Assembly: GCA_950073835.1 (NCBI GenBank)
Contig: CATMRP010000028.1
Span: forward strand, 1-36,996
Direction of reading: 5' to 3'
Length of the DNA stretch: 36,996 bases
Source of the DNA: an uncultured Alteromonadaceae bacterium
GTDB taxonomy: Bacteria; Pseudomonadota; Gammaproteobacteria; Enterobacterales; Alteromonadaceae
Numbering within the stretch: position 1 is the first letter of the stretch; each line of letters opens with the position of its first letter. The translations under genes were made by a program, and so were the position numbers. A model generated the notes under the pieces. The model was not told the origin of the DNA, did not search any database, and saw only the letters and a list, made by a program, of their open reading frames with translations. Positions 26,621 through 36,156 of this stretch are shown piece after piece.

Positions 26621-28087
26621 ATGACAATACAACCCGTGGAACAGTTGCTTGATACCCGCCGGCTTGCTCAGGCGTATATCAATGGCGAGTGGGTTGCCTT
26701 ATCACAGGATAAGCCGTTTGATGTTATCAACCCGGCAACCGAAGCGCCGGCCGCGACCATCGGCCTGGGCGGCAAGCAGGACCTGAACGCTGCCGTGGCA
26801 GCCGCCAAAAAAGCTTTCCCGTTATGGGCCGCCACACCGGTCGAAGAACGTCTTGCGGTGCTGGATAAAGTACTGGAATTAATTGATGAGCGTGCCGACA
26901 AGCTGGCCAACCTGATGTCTCTTGAAATGGGCGCAACGCTTAGCTACGCGCTGTCCACTCAGGTGCCTCTGGCTGCTGCGCACATCCGTGTTGCCCGGGA
27001 AAACCTGGCCAGCTATGAGTTCACCAAAATGCGTGGCACCACTGCTATCACCCGGGAGCCTATTGGCGTTGCCGGCCTGATTACGCCATGGAACTGGCCG
27101 CTTTACCAAATTACCGCCAAGGTCGGCCCTGCTGTTGCCGCAGGTTGTTCTGTAGTATTAAAGCCCAGTGAGTTATCTCCTCTCAGTGCCCTGGCATTTG
27201 CCGAAATTATGCATGATGCGGGCATTCCTGCCGGCGTTTTCAATTTGGTTAACGGCAATGGTGCAGAAGTCGGTGAGCCGCTGGCCAGCCATCCCGACGT
27301 GGATATGATATCGATTACTGGTTCAACCCGTGCGGGTGTGCTCGTTGCCCAGGCAGCGGCACCAACGGTTAAACGCGTTGCTCAGGAGTTAGGCGGCAAA
27401 TCACCCAATATTTTGCTTCCCGATGCCGATTTTCCTAATGCAGTAGGCCCTGGCGTGCTCGCTGGCATGCGCAATAATGGCCAGTCGTGCAGTGCACCTA
27501 CCCGTATGCTGGTGCCCCGGGAACGTCTGGCAGACGTGGAAAAACTGGCTACTTCAGCACTCGACGCCATTGTCATTGGCCATGCCGATAACGAACTGGC
27601 TACCCATGGTCCGCTGGCCAATCGGGCCCAATTTGAACGCGTACAATCCATGATCCAGCGGGGTATTGATGAAGGTGCCCGCTGTATTGCAGGAGGCGTT
27701 GGCCGTCCCGAGGGCTTCGACAGGGGCTTTTACGCCCAACCTACTATCTTTAGTAATGTCACAACAGACATGGCCATTGCCCAGGAAGAAATCTTTGGGC
27801 CGGTATTATGTCTTATCCCCTACGATAGCGTTGAGCATGCAGTGGAGATAGCCAACGATACGGTTTATGGTCTTGGTGCTCACGTGCAGTCTACCAACCT
27901 GGAGGCGGCCAGAACGGTGGCCCGTCAAATTCGCAGCGGTCAGGTACTGATAAACTATCCAACCTGGGATCCACAAGCCCCTTTTGGCGGTTATAAGCAA
28001 TCAGGAAGCGGCCGGGAGTATGGCATTGAAGGGCTGGAAGAGTACCTTGAAACCAAAGCCATTGTTGGCTACGACATTGAAGCATAA
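26621..28087 (+). CDS. NAD(P)-dependent aldehyde dehydrogenase
   Basis: A 488-residue ALDH-superfamily enzyme that oxidises an aldehyde to a carboxylic acid. The ATG at 26621 is chosen because AGGAAA lies just before it; an upstream GTG at 26561 is possible but unsupported. Catalytic residues are Asn158 (PWNWP), Lys181 (KPSE), Glu256 (AQELGGKSPN) and Cys290 (NNGQSCSAPTRM). The C-terminal FGGYKQSGSGREYGIEGLEEY is typical. It is 23 bp upstream of an FAD amine/amino-acid oxidase gene; the oxidase probably makes the aldehyde that this enzyme removes. The exact aldehyde cannot be named. Confidence 0.94.
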   Translation: MTIQPVEQLLDTRRLAQAYINGEWVALSQDKPFDVINPATEAPAATIGLGGKQDLNAAVAAAKKAFPLWAATPVEERLAVLDKVLELIDERADKLANLMSLEMGATLSYALSTQVPLAAAHIRVARENLASYEFTKMRGTTAITREPIGVAGLITPWNWPLYQITAKVGPAVAAGCSVVLKPSELSPLSALAFAEIMHDAGIPAGVFNLVNGNGAEVGEPLASHPDVDMISITGSTRAGVLVAQAAAPTVKRVAQELGGKSPNILLPDADFPNAVGPGVLAGMRNNGQSCSAPTRMLVPRERLADVEKLATSALDAIVIGHADNELATHGPLANRAQFERVQSMIQRGIDEGARCIAGGVGRPEGFDRGFYAQPTIFSNVTTDMAIAQEEIFGPVLCLIPYDSVEHAVEIANDTVYGLGAHVQSTNLEAARTVARQIRSGQVLINYPTWDPQAPFGGYKQSGSGREYGIEGLEEYLETKAIVGYDIEA

Positions 28088-28110
28088 TTTTCCTAGCAGG
28101 TAGTAAATAC

Positions 28111-29433
28111 ATGTCACCACAACTGAAACACATTCCCAGCGATGAGAAAATTCCCGCAGAAGCCGATATCGTCGTGATTGGCGGCGGTATCATTGGCGCG
28201 GCGTCCACCTATTTTTTATCCAAACAGGGCTATAAGGTTGCGCTGGTAGAAAAAGGCCAGGTTGGCTGTGAGCAATCCAGTCGAAACTGGGGCTGGTGTC
28301 GCCAGCAGAACCGCGATGAACGTGAGTTACCTACTTCTGGGCTATCAATGCGCCTGTGGGATGAGATGTCTAAGGACATCGGCTTCGACCTGGGCTTCAG
28401 ACGCTGCGGTTTACGCTATGCCACCGACGACCCCAAGCAATTAGCACAATGGGATTCGTGGCGTGATCTGGCTAAACAGTATGGCGTTAAAACCGTTATG
28501 CTCAATGCCAAAGAGGCCAACGAAATGATCCCGGCCCGTGGTCGCACCTGGATCGGCGGCGTCCACTCTATTGACGACGGTAAGGGCGAACCCGCCATTG
28601 CTGCACCGATGATAGCCGAAGGTGCCCGTGCGCTGGGCGCAACCATTCATCAGAACTGCGCAGCACGAGGGCTGGATATTACCAATGGTAAGGTTGAAGG
28701 TGTGATCACTGAGCAGGGTACCATCAAAACCAACCGGGTACTGTGTGCCGCTGGTGCCTGGGCGTCAGCCTTCTGCCGTCATCATGGTATTAGTTTTCCG
28801 CAGGCCAGCGTGCGTCAAACCGCGTTTCGGACCAAGCCAATCAAGAGTATTGGTGATGCCGTCTATACTAACGGGGTTGCCCTTACACGTCGCCTGGATG
28901 GCACCTATACGGTTGCCATTAGCGGTACTGCCCGACTCGAATTTACACCGCAGGGTATTCGCTATGCCAAAGAGTTTATGCCGATGTTTATGCAACGTAT
29001 TAAAGCCGTGCAGTTTGGCGTTAGCAGTTCTTTCTTTAAAGGCCCTGAAGCCCTGAATAGCTGGACCAATGATGGCATTTCGCCGTTTGAGCAAATCCGC
29101 ATTCTGGACCCGGCACCGGTAAAGAGTAACCTCAGAAAAACCCTGGCAACGGTTAAGGCATTGTTTCCGGCGCTGGAGGGAATGGAAATCGGCGAAAGCT
29201 GGGGCAGCTTTGTAGACTGCACGCCTGATGCGATTCCGGTTATTTCAGAAATCGACAGTGTGGAAGGTTTCTTCCTGGCGGCAGGCAGTTCTGCTCACGG
29301 CTTTGGTCTGGGACCTGGCCTGGCACATATTGCCGCCGATCTGGTAACCGGCAGACAATCACAAATTGATACCCACCCTTACCGTCTGTCCCGATTGCTG
29401 GATGGCTCAAAGGTAAAAGTAGGCGCTATTTAA
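28111..29433 (+). CDS. FAD-dependent oxidoreductase of the DAO family (amine/amino-acid oxidase)
   Basis: A 440-residue flavoprotein of the D-amino-acid oxidase / sarcosine oxidase fold. The FAD-binding motif GGGIIGAAS is at 24-32, ending in an acidic residue of the Rossmann fold (ALVEKGQVG). SSRNWGWCRQQNRDERELP at about 56-74 is a family block near the flavin. The second FAD segment, GFFLAAGSSAHGFGLGPGLA, is near the C-terminus. It oxidises the C-N bond of an amine or N-alkyl amino acid and likely works with the preceding aldehyde dehydrogenase in one operon. The family also includes gamma-glutamylputrescine oxidase-like and DadA-like enzymes, so the substrate is open. A terminator follows. 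Confidence 0.9.
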   Translation: MSPQLKHIPSDEKIPAEADIVVIGGGIIGAASTYFLSKQGYKVALVEKGQVGCEQSSRNWGWCRQQNRDERELPTSGLSMRLWDEMSKDIGFDLGFRRCGLRYATDDPKQLAQWDSWRDLAKQYGVKTVMLNAKEANEMIPARGRTWIGGVHSIDDGKGEPAIAAPMIAEGARALGATIHQNCAARGLDITNGKVEGVITEQGTIKTNRVLCAAGAWASAFCRHHGISFPQASVRQTAFRTKPIKSIGDAVYTNGVALTRRLDGTYTVAISGTARLEFTPQGIRYAKEFMPMFMQRIKAVQFGVSSSFFKGPEALNSWTNDGISPFEQIRILDPAPVKSNLRKTLATVKALFPALEGMEIGESWGSFVDCTPDAIPVISEIDSVEGFFLAAGSSAHGFGLGPGLAHIAADLVTGRQSQIDTHPYRLSRLLDGSKVKVGAI

Positions 29434-29460
29434 CGCGCCCTGAACTGTGTTCCTCCGTAT

Positions 29461-29495
29461 GTGGTCGGCTGCATTATCGCGCCGGCCACGTTTTT
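29461..29495 (+). terminator. Rho-independent terminator after the FAD oxidase gene
   Basis: A 9-bp stem (GTGGTCGGC with GCCGGCCAC, one wobble pair) with an 11-nt loop, followed by G and five T residues, 27 bp past the stop. Confidence 0.75.
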
Positions 29496-29505
29496 AAGCA
29501 GTACT

Positions 29506-31017
29506 TTAGTTGGGTAAACTGGCATCAATAAAGGTAGCCAGGTCCGCTTTAAACTGCGCCATCGAAGGTTCATGCACATACATCATATGCCCCGCCTCAT
29601 AGTAGGCGGTAGAGATATTACTGCGCAATGTTGGCGGTATTTTAAGGTGGTCGATCATGTACTGGGTAGTGAAGTGCGGGGTCGCCAAATCATAGTAACC
29701 CTGCTGGAACAGCACTTTCATTTTAGGGTTCTGTATCATCGCGTAGGATAAATCTATCAGAGTGTCGGGGAAGGGCATTTTAAAGCCGACATTTGGCTGC
29801 ACATGGCCCCAGTCCCAATTGCCGAACACATCACCAAAGACCTTGTAATCCACTTCCTGCTCAGATTTTAGTTCGGTGCGGTAATAGTCCATAAAAGCCG
29901 CCAGTAATGGTGGGCCTATCGCGGTGGTCATCGGATCATAACTCATCGACTCAGAATGCACCGACAAGGTGTCTCCCTTAAAGCGGGAATCTATTCGACC
30001 AACAGTTTGTGCGCTTTCACTAAGCACTTCCTTGGTAAACACCTGATGGTTTACCCGCAGATCTGCTTCCAGCCAGTATTGCGCCTCCAGGCCGGTTAAA
30101 GCGGCAAGTTTATCGGCCAGCGCCTTTTTCTTGTCTGCCGATAGTCGTACGCCTTTCAGTAAGGCCGGGGCATATTCGTCCACGGCGAAGGCTTCTGCCG
30201 TTTTCAGATGCTCCGCTAATGTGGGTGGTTTGTTGTCAATGGCATTGTGATACCAGCCGGTGGCGGCGAAGGTAGGTAAAAATAATACATGGGGCAGGTC
30301 GGTCTGACCAAAATCAAAACCATTCACAAACTGCAAAAACGGCGACACCAACATAATGCCATTCAGACTAATCATTTCATTAGTAAGCGCCTTAGCTACC
30401 CCCGCGGTGCGCATGCCGCCATAGCTTTCTCCCAGAATAAATTTGGGCGACTGCCAGCGGTTATTCTCAGTAATATACTGCTTGATAAATGCAGACACCG
30501 AACGAATATCCTGGTCGGTACCCCAAAAGTCCTCGCCTTTGCCTTCGCCTACCGGGCGCGAGAAACCGGTGCCAACCGGATCAATCATCACGATATCGGC
30601 TTTATCCAGAATAGTGAATTCGTTAACCACATAGCCATACGGCCCATTATTGGCAAACTCAACGTCTTTAACCACAGCTCGTTTAGGGCCGAGGATCCCC
30701 ATATGTAACCACAGCGACGCTGAGCCAGGCCCTCCGTTATAAGCAAACAGAACTGGCCGCTTGCGCAGGCTGGTATCCTCTTTTACATACGCCGTATAAC
30801 CAAACAGTGCTATAGGCTCCTGCTTAGCGTTTTTCATCAGCATGGTACCCGCGGTGGCGGTATAACTGAGTTTTTTACCGTTAATTTTGATGCTGTGGCT
30901 GGTGACGGACGTTTTCGCTTCTGGGATGGGTGGTTTTTCTTCTGGTTCTTCCTGAGCAAAGCCAGAATAACTTACCAGACACAAACATAGTAACGCTCGG
31001 TGGATAATAAAACGCAT
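29506..31017 (-). CDS. Secreted S10-family serine carboxypeptidase-like protein
   Basis: A 503-residue exported hydrolase. A signal peptide (about 1-21, SYSGFA-Q) is followed by a proline/glutamate-rich linker and the S10 alpha/beta-hydrolase domain. FAYNGGPGSASLWLHMGILGP (91-111) is the oxyanion-hole region of serine carboxypeptidases. The nucleophile is Ser198 in GESYGG, with Asp443 (QGYYDLATP) and His477 (EAGHMMY) completing the triad. Such proteins trim amino acids from peptide C-termini at acid pH in eukaryotes; bacterial members are common in marine Gammaproteobacteria but poorly studied. An AGGGA ribosome binding site precedes the ATG. It appears monocistronic; location is periplasmic or extracellular. 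Confidence 0.9.
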   Translation of the reverse strand: MRFIIHRALLCLCLVSYSGFAQEEPEEKPPIPEAKTSVTSHSIKINGKKLSYTATAGTMLMKNAKQEPIALFGYTAYVKEDTSLRKRPVLFAYNGGPGSASLWLHMGILGPKRAVVKDVEFANNGPYGYVVNEFTILDKADIVMIDPVGTGFSRPVGEGKGEDFWGTDQDIRSVSAFIKQYITENNRWQSPKFILGESYGGMRTAGVAKALTNEMISLNGIMLVSPFLQFVNGFDFGQTDLPHVLFLPTFAATGWYHNAIDNKPPTLAEHLKTAEAFAVDEYAPALLKGVRLSADKKKALADKLAALTGLEAQYWLEADLRVNHQVFTKEVLSESAQTVGRIDSRFKGDTLSVHSESMSYDPMTTAIGPPLLAAFMDYYRTELKSEQEVDYKVFGDVFGNWDWGHVQPNVGFKMPFPDTLIDLSYAMIQNPKMKVLFQQGYYDLATPHFTTQYMIDHLKIPPTLRSNISTAYYEAGHMMYVHEPSMAQFKADLATFIDASLPN

Positions 31018-31282
31018 GGTCGGATCCCTGATTTATTATAAAGGAACAAACAGGGTTTCTGATACCACAGGCAGTGAAACCACTAACGGTATGTATACCA
31101 TAGGAGGAACGCTGTTCGTTTTTGCACTTAAACGACAGCGCTGTACAAATACTAGACAAACCTACAGGCTAGCGCAATGACTAATGAGTGACTTTGATTG
31201 CACAGTCAGTTCTTCCCGGTGCAGCGAATCGGCGGGTCTAGCCGCAATACCAATAAACTAACACTAATAAAACCTGGTAATG

Positions 31283-31558
31283 CTACTTGAGGTAGGACTT
31301 AAGAATTTTATTCAGCGCCTCTACTTCTTCTGTACGTTCTGTGTCGCTAAGCCCTGGCTTGCCCACATGTTCGCGGATGTGATCTTCCAGAATCGTGGTC
31401 ATCAGTCCGTTCACGGCGCCCTTGATTGCGGTGACCTGCTGCAGGATGGCCAGACACTCATTGCCATCGTTCATTGACTTTTCTACGGCATTTAACTGGC
31501 CACGAATTTTCTTTACGCGGGTAAGTAATGCCTGCTGATTTTTATGAATATGCGCCAT
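31283..31558 (-). CDS. dmeR: RcnR/DmeR-like metal-responsive repressor (CsoR/FrmR/RcnR superfamily)
   Basis: A 91-residue all-helical repressor. His3, Cys35, His60 and His64 are all present, the four nickel/cobalt ligand positions of E. coli RcnR; FrmR has Glu, not His, at the last. The start at 31558 is fixed by this: the ATG gives MAHIH with His at position 3, while the TTG at 31573 would shift it. KKIRGQLNAVEKSM and ILQQVTAIKGAVNGLM are the core helices that bind DNA. It is divergent from a DmeF-like exporter with an RcnR-type operator between them, so it should repress that gene, and probably itself, until Ni or Co binds. Confidence 0.88.
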   Translation of the reverse strand: MAHIHKNQQALLTRVKKIRGQLNAVEKSMNDGNECLAILQQVTAIKGAVNGLMTTILEDHIREHVGKPGLSDTERTEEVEALNKILKSYLK

Positions 31559-31587
31559 AGTCTGCTCTGCCAACTTTCACGTTTAAT

Positions 31588-31610
31588 GGTATACTGGGGT
31601 ATAGTATATC
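31588..31610. promoter_or_regulatory. RcnR/DmeR-type operator between repressor and exporter
   Basis: A perfect inverted repeat TATACT (31590-31595) and AGTATA (31603-31608) around a 7-base centre GGGGTAT. A G-tract flanked by AT-rich inverted repeats is the known design of RcnR and DmeR operators (TACT-G-tract-AGTA). TATAGT at 31600-31605, inside it, is a good -10 for the exporter gene, so bound repressor would block the polymerase. It lies 29 bp from the repressor start and 25 bp from the exporter start. Confidence 0.8.
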
Positions 31611-31634
31611 AATAAACTAAACAGATGGCCTTTT

Positions 31635-32643
<1,009 letters not shown>

Positions 32644-32645
<2 letters not shown>

Positions 32646-32668
32646 AAAAGCCCGTATTTAGCGGGCTT
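32644..32668 (-). terminator. Rho-independent terminator after the S41 peptidase gene
   Basis: On minus, AAGCCCG pairs with CGGGCTT across a 7-nt loop and runs into six T residues, 27 bp past the S41 stop. On plus the hairpin directly abuts the dmeF stop but has only a weak T-run, so it may act in both directions with unequal strength. Confidence 0.75.
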
Positions 32669-32694
32669 CCAATTTAACGGTACCGATGCAGAGA

Positions 32695-35600
32695 CTAATC
32701 TGGTACAGGTACCCGAACCGGTGCTTTGGGCATTGGTTTGATGGGTGACTGATAGCCATTCAAACCGGCCAGTCCTACTTCAATGGCTTTATCCAGTTGT
32801 GGATCCTCGCCTTTAGCCGTTTTGCTGGTCCATTGCTCCACATTGATATCCGGTGCCACACCGTAATTCTCAACCTGCCACTCACCATTCACATCGTAAA
32901 AGCCCGACCGAGGCGCAGTCATGCTGCCACCGTCAATAAAGGCCGGTACGCCCCAGATGCCCACCAGGCCACCCCAGGTGCGTTTGCCCACCAGCTTACC
33001 AAGGCCATAGTAGTTAAACATGTAAGGCAACATATCTCCGCCGGAGCCCGACACTTCGTTAATCAGCATCACCTTGCTGCCCCAGGTACCTGCTGCCGGG
33101 CTGGTCAAAGGTTCAGCCGGCGCGTAGGGATTGTTGAAGAAGCCATTAAGCTCCCGGCGCAACACATTAATGATGTAATCAGCGATAAAACCACCATGAT
33201 TAAAGCGTTCATCGATGATCACGCCCGGCTTGTTGGCCTGGGGGTAATAATAACGGTTAAAGCTGTGATAGCCTCCTTCCGCGGTGTCTGGCACCCATAC
33301 GTAAGCGAGCTTACCGTTGGATTTTTCTTCCACATACCGGCGGTTCTGTTCTACCCAATGCTGCTTGCGCAGTTCATTTTCGTTACCAATGGTTTTTACC
33401 AGAAAGTCCTGTTGGTTGTCATTTTTGCCTGGCTCACCGATGGTTACCGTTACCGTCTGGCCAAGGGTACCTTCGAACTGGGCATAAACGTTCTCTTTAG
33501 TGGTTAGTGGTTTACCGTTAAGGGCCAGCAGGTAACTGCCCTTTTCGATAAGGTGCGAATAAGGTCCCAACGGCGCCATCAGGTTTGCACCGGCAACAAA
33601 ACTCTCACCGGTGTACACCCGGGTAAGCTTTATCCCACGGCTATCAAGCTCGAAATCTATCCCCAGCAAGCCAACGTGTGATTTACCCGTTTCAGGTTTC
33701 TCTCCGGCGCCGGTATAGGAATGTCCAATCGACACTTCACCGCCCAGGGTATCGAGTAAATAAGTGAGATCCAGCGGATGACTCACTGAAGCAACCAGCG
33801 GCTGATACACTTCATAGATTTCATCCCAGTCGGCGCCGTGGAAGTTATCTACATACAGGTAATCGCGCTGATAACGCCAGGCCTCGCGGAAAATCTGCTG
33901 CCACTCTTCGGTATAATCCACCCGTTTGGATAGTGCCAGCTTAATGGCTTTATCGTCTTTACCAGAGCCCTGTGCGGCACTGATCAGGCGATAGGAAGAG
34001 CCACTTTTAACCAACAGGGATTTACCGTCGGCGGTGAGTTTAAAATCGCTGATTTTATCGGCCAGCTTTTTCATTTCACGCTCAGAGGCATTAAAGGTCA
34101 TCAGGCTGCTTTTTTTGTCACCGGTATCGTCTGCATACTGACTGAGAAAATATAAGTTGCCCTCTTTACCACCGGTTAAATGACTAAACTGACCCGACTT
34201 GGCACTCACCGGCATGATGCGTTCAGAAAAAGCCGCCACCTGCACTTTGGTTTGTGATTCGCCAGTCGGTTTGCCATTACCTGCTTCGTCATCACCGGCT
34301 TCATCCTCTTCACTTACAGACGCTGGCTCTTCATCGGAACGCTCCGGAAACAGTGGCATGTCTTCTGCGTTAAGTAACGCATAGTACAACTGGTAGCTGG
34401 GCGTAAAACTGATAGATGACATATCGAGCCAGGGTGCTTTAGGACCGTAATCCACGCTGCCAAGGAAGTACAACACTTCGCTGTTATCACTAAAGGTAGG
34501 CCAGGTCACTTCGACCATGCCGTCGGTCAGCTGAAAGGTATTACGCTCCATCACCGAATACAGGTGCAGCTCGCGGAAAAAATTTACGCCCTGTTTGGTG
34601 TAGGCAATGTACTGACTGTCGGGAGACCAGCTGGCCATCATCTGCCATTCAGGGTGCACCCGTTTATTGGTATCGATAACCCTGGTGGTCTGGTTTTCCC
34701 GGTTAGCAACCCATAGCTGCTGGGAAGAGTCAGTAAATAACAGTCGTTTGCTGTCGGGCGACCAGCGCAGCTCATCGTAAAAGCCGCGCCCCGACAGCGT
34801 GATTACCGTTTGTTCTTTGCCATACTGATCGGCAATGATAAGTTCATACTCGCCGGATCGATCGCTGAACCACGCGATAAACTGCCCGTCCGGTGACCAG
34901 GCCGCGGCATGCTCGCGAGCGCCTGAGGTGTCGGTCAGGGGCCGTGGCGAACCATGCTCTACCGGCACGGAATAGACATCCCCGCGGGCCGTGAACAGCG
35001 CACGCTGACCGGTAGGCGATACATCAAAGCCAGTGACCTGTTTATGTGCGTCAACATAACCGGTACGGGCCCAGTAGAAGTCGGCGGCCACTTCGATATT
35101 TATCTTGCTGGCTGCAGCATTACCGTTTTTCAGGTACAGGTCGCCAAGGTGCTCATACACAACCCGGTTACCGTCCACCGCAAAGCCCATAACATCATAC
35201 TTATCCTGTCGGGTAACCTGACTCACTGCCTTGGACTGCGGCGAATATTTAAAAACATTCGTCACCTTCGAGCGATTGGATAAAAAGTAGATATCGCCGT
35301 TTGACGACCATTCAGGATCCACATCGAAATCGTTATCAAACGGCAGGTCGTACTCTTTCAGGCTATCGATATGAATTACCCTCAGCGCCTGATTCTGGCC
35401 GCCACGGTAATTACGCCAGCCTCTGTCCCAAAAGCCAGCTCGTCGGAATACGAGGTTCTCCCCGCTGTTATCGAATGCCCCATCAAATGCTCGCTGCATG
35501 GGTAACTGCCTCGGGTTCCCCCCGTTGATCGAAACAGTGAATAATTGTTGCCAGTTACGGGGCGCCGAAAACCGCGCCGAACTGAATAGCACCTGCTGAC

Positions 35601-35946
35601 TATCTGGAGTCCAGCCCACCGCCGCGTCGGCGCCCGGATGATAGGTAAGACGTTGTGGCTCACCGCCGTTAATGCTCACCACAAACACATCACGAATACC
35701 TTCGTATTCACCGGTGAACGCGATGTAGTTACCATCGGGCGAAATGACCGGCTGTGATTCACTGCCCTGAAAGCTGGTGAGCCGCTGGGCTTTGCCGCCG
35801 TTGACGCTGGTTTTCCAGATATCATTAGCATAAGTAAATACCAGGGTATCGCCGTGCAATGCAGGCTGCCGGAGCAGTTGTGTGGCGGTAGAGACAGCTG
35901 GCAGGATGGCCAGCATGAGTGTGAGCGAAATTCCTTTTAAGGTCAT
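32695..35946 (-). CDS. Tricorn-protease-like S41 peptidase with beta-propeller and PDZ domains
   Basis: A 1083-residue exported protease. The signal peptide is at about 1-21 (AILPAVSTA). The N-terminal half consists of PD40/WD40-like propeller repeats (SPDGNYIAFTGEYEGIRDVFVV, WTPDSQQVLFSSA, WSPDGQFIAWFSDRSGEYEL). A low-complexity acidic linker lies at about 540-565 (SVSEEDEAGDDEAGNGK). It is followed by the tricorn core, a PDZ domain at about 760-850 and the S41 catalytic domain. His742 (SIGHSYTG) and Ser968 (NEVSGSGGDML) match the tricorn catalytic His and Ser. Tricorn cuts peptides to short products in the archaeal cytoplasm; this group in marine bacteria is exported to the periplasm. A terminator follows. 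Confidence 0.92.
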   Translation of the reverse strand: MTLKGISLTLMLAILPAVSTATQLLRQPALHGDTLVFTYANDIWKTSVNGGKAQRLTSFQGSESQPVISPDGNYIAFTGEYEGIRDVFVVSINGGEPQRLTYHPGADAAVGWTPDSQQVLFSSARFSAPRNWQQLFTVSINGGNPRQLPMQRAFDGAFDNSGENLVFRRAGFWDRGWRNYRGGQNQALRVIHIDSLKEYDLPFDNDFDVDPEWSSNGDIYFLSNRSKVTNVFKYSPQSKAVSQVTRQDKYDVMGFAVDGNRVVYEHLGDLYLKNGNAAASKINIEVAADFYWARTGYVDAHKQVTGFDVSPTGQRALFTARGDVYSVPVEHGSPRPLTDTSGAREHAAAWSPDGQFIAWFSDRSGEYELIIADQYGKEQTVITLSGRGFYDELRWSPDSKRLLFTDSSQQLWVANRENQTTRVIDTNKRVHPEWQMMASWSPDSQYIAYTKQGVNFFRELHLYSVMERNTFQLTDGMVEVTWPTFSDNSEVLYFLGSVDYGPKAPWLDMSSISFTPSYQLYYALLNAEDMPLFPERSDEEPASVSEEDEAGDDEAGNGKPTGESQTKVQVAAFSERIMPVSAKSGQFSHLTGGKEGNLYFLSQYADDTGDKKSSLMTFNASEREMKKLADKISDFKLTADGKSLLVKSGSSYRLISAAQGSGKDDKAIKLALSKRVDYTEEWQQIFREAWRYQRDYLYVDNFHGADWDEIYEVYQPLVASVSHPLDLTYLLDTLGGEVSIGHSYTGAGEKPETGKSHVGLLGIDFELDSRGIKLTRVYTGESFVAGANLMAPLGPYSHLIEKGSYLLALNGKPLTTKENVYAQFEGTLGQTVTVTIGEPGKNDNQQDFLVKTIGNENELRKQHWVEQNRRYVEEKSNGKLAYVWVPDTAEGGYHSFNRYYYPQANKPGVIIDERFNHGGFIADYIINVLRRELNGFFNNPYAPAEPLTSPAAGTWGSKVMLINEVSGSGGDMLPYMFNYYGLGKLVGKRTWGGLVGIWGVPAFIDGGSMTAPRSGFYDVNGEWQVENYGVAPDINVEQWTSKTAKGEDPQLDKAIEVGLAGLNGYQSPIKPMPKAPVRVPVPD

Positions 35947-36101
35947 AAAGCTGTACCTTTTTGTTTATTGTTATACTGCCGTTGCCATTTAGCTTAGCCT
36001 AATTAGTGAACAATGTAAGTAACTACACCAACTAAGCGCTTGAAAAACTGGTTAGTCACCGGGCATTCACCAATCGCGGGTTTTACAGAGCAAAAATAAA
36101 C

Positions 36102-36135
36102 AAAAGGCTGGCGATGTTTGCTGGCCAGCCTTTTT
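36102..36135 (-). terminator. Rho-independent terminator after the ABC ATPase gene
   Basis: A perfect GGCTGGC / GCCAGCC stem with an 11-nt loop, extended by AAAA/TTTT pairs, about 25 bp past the ATPase stop. The T-run is TTTT on minus and TTTTT on plus, so it can act in both directions. Confidence 0.75.
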
Positions 36136-36156
36136 ACTTGCTTTATGAATGAGGTT

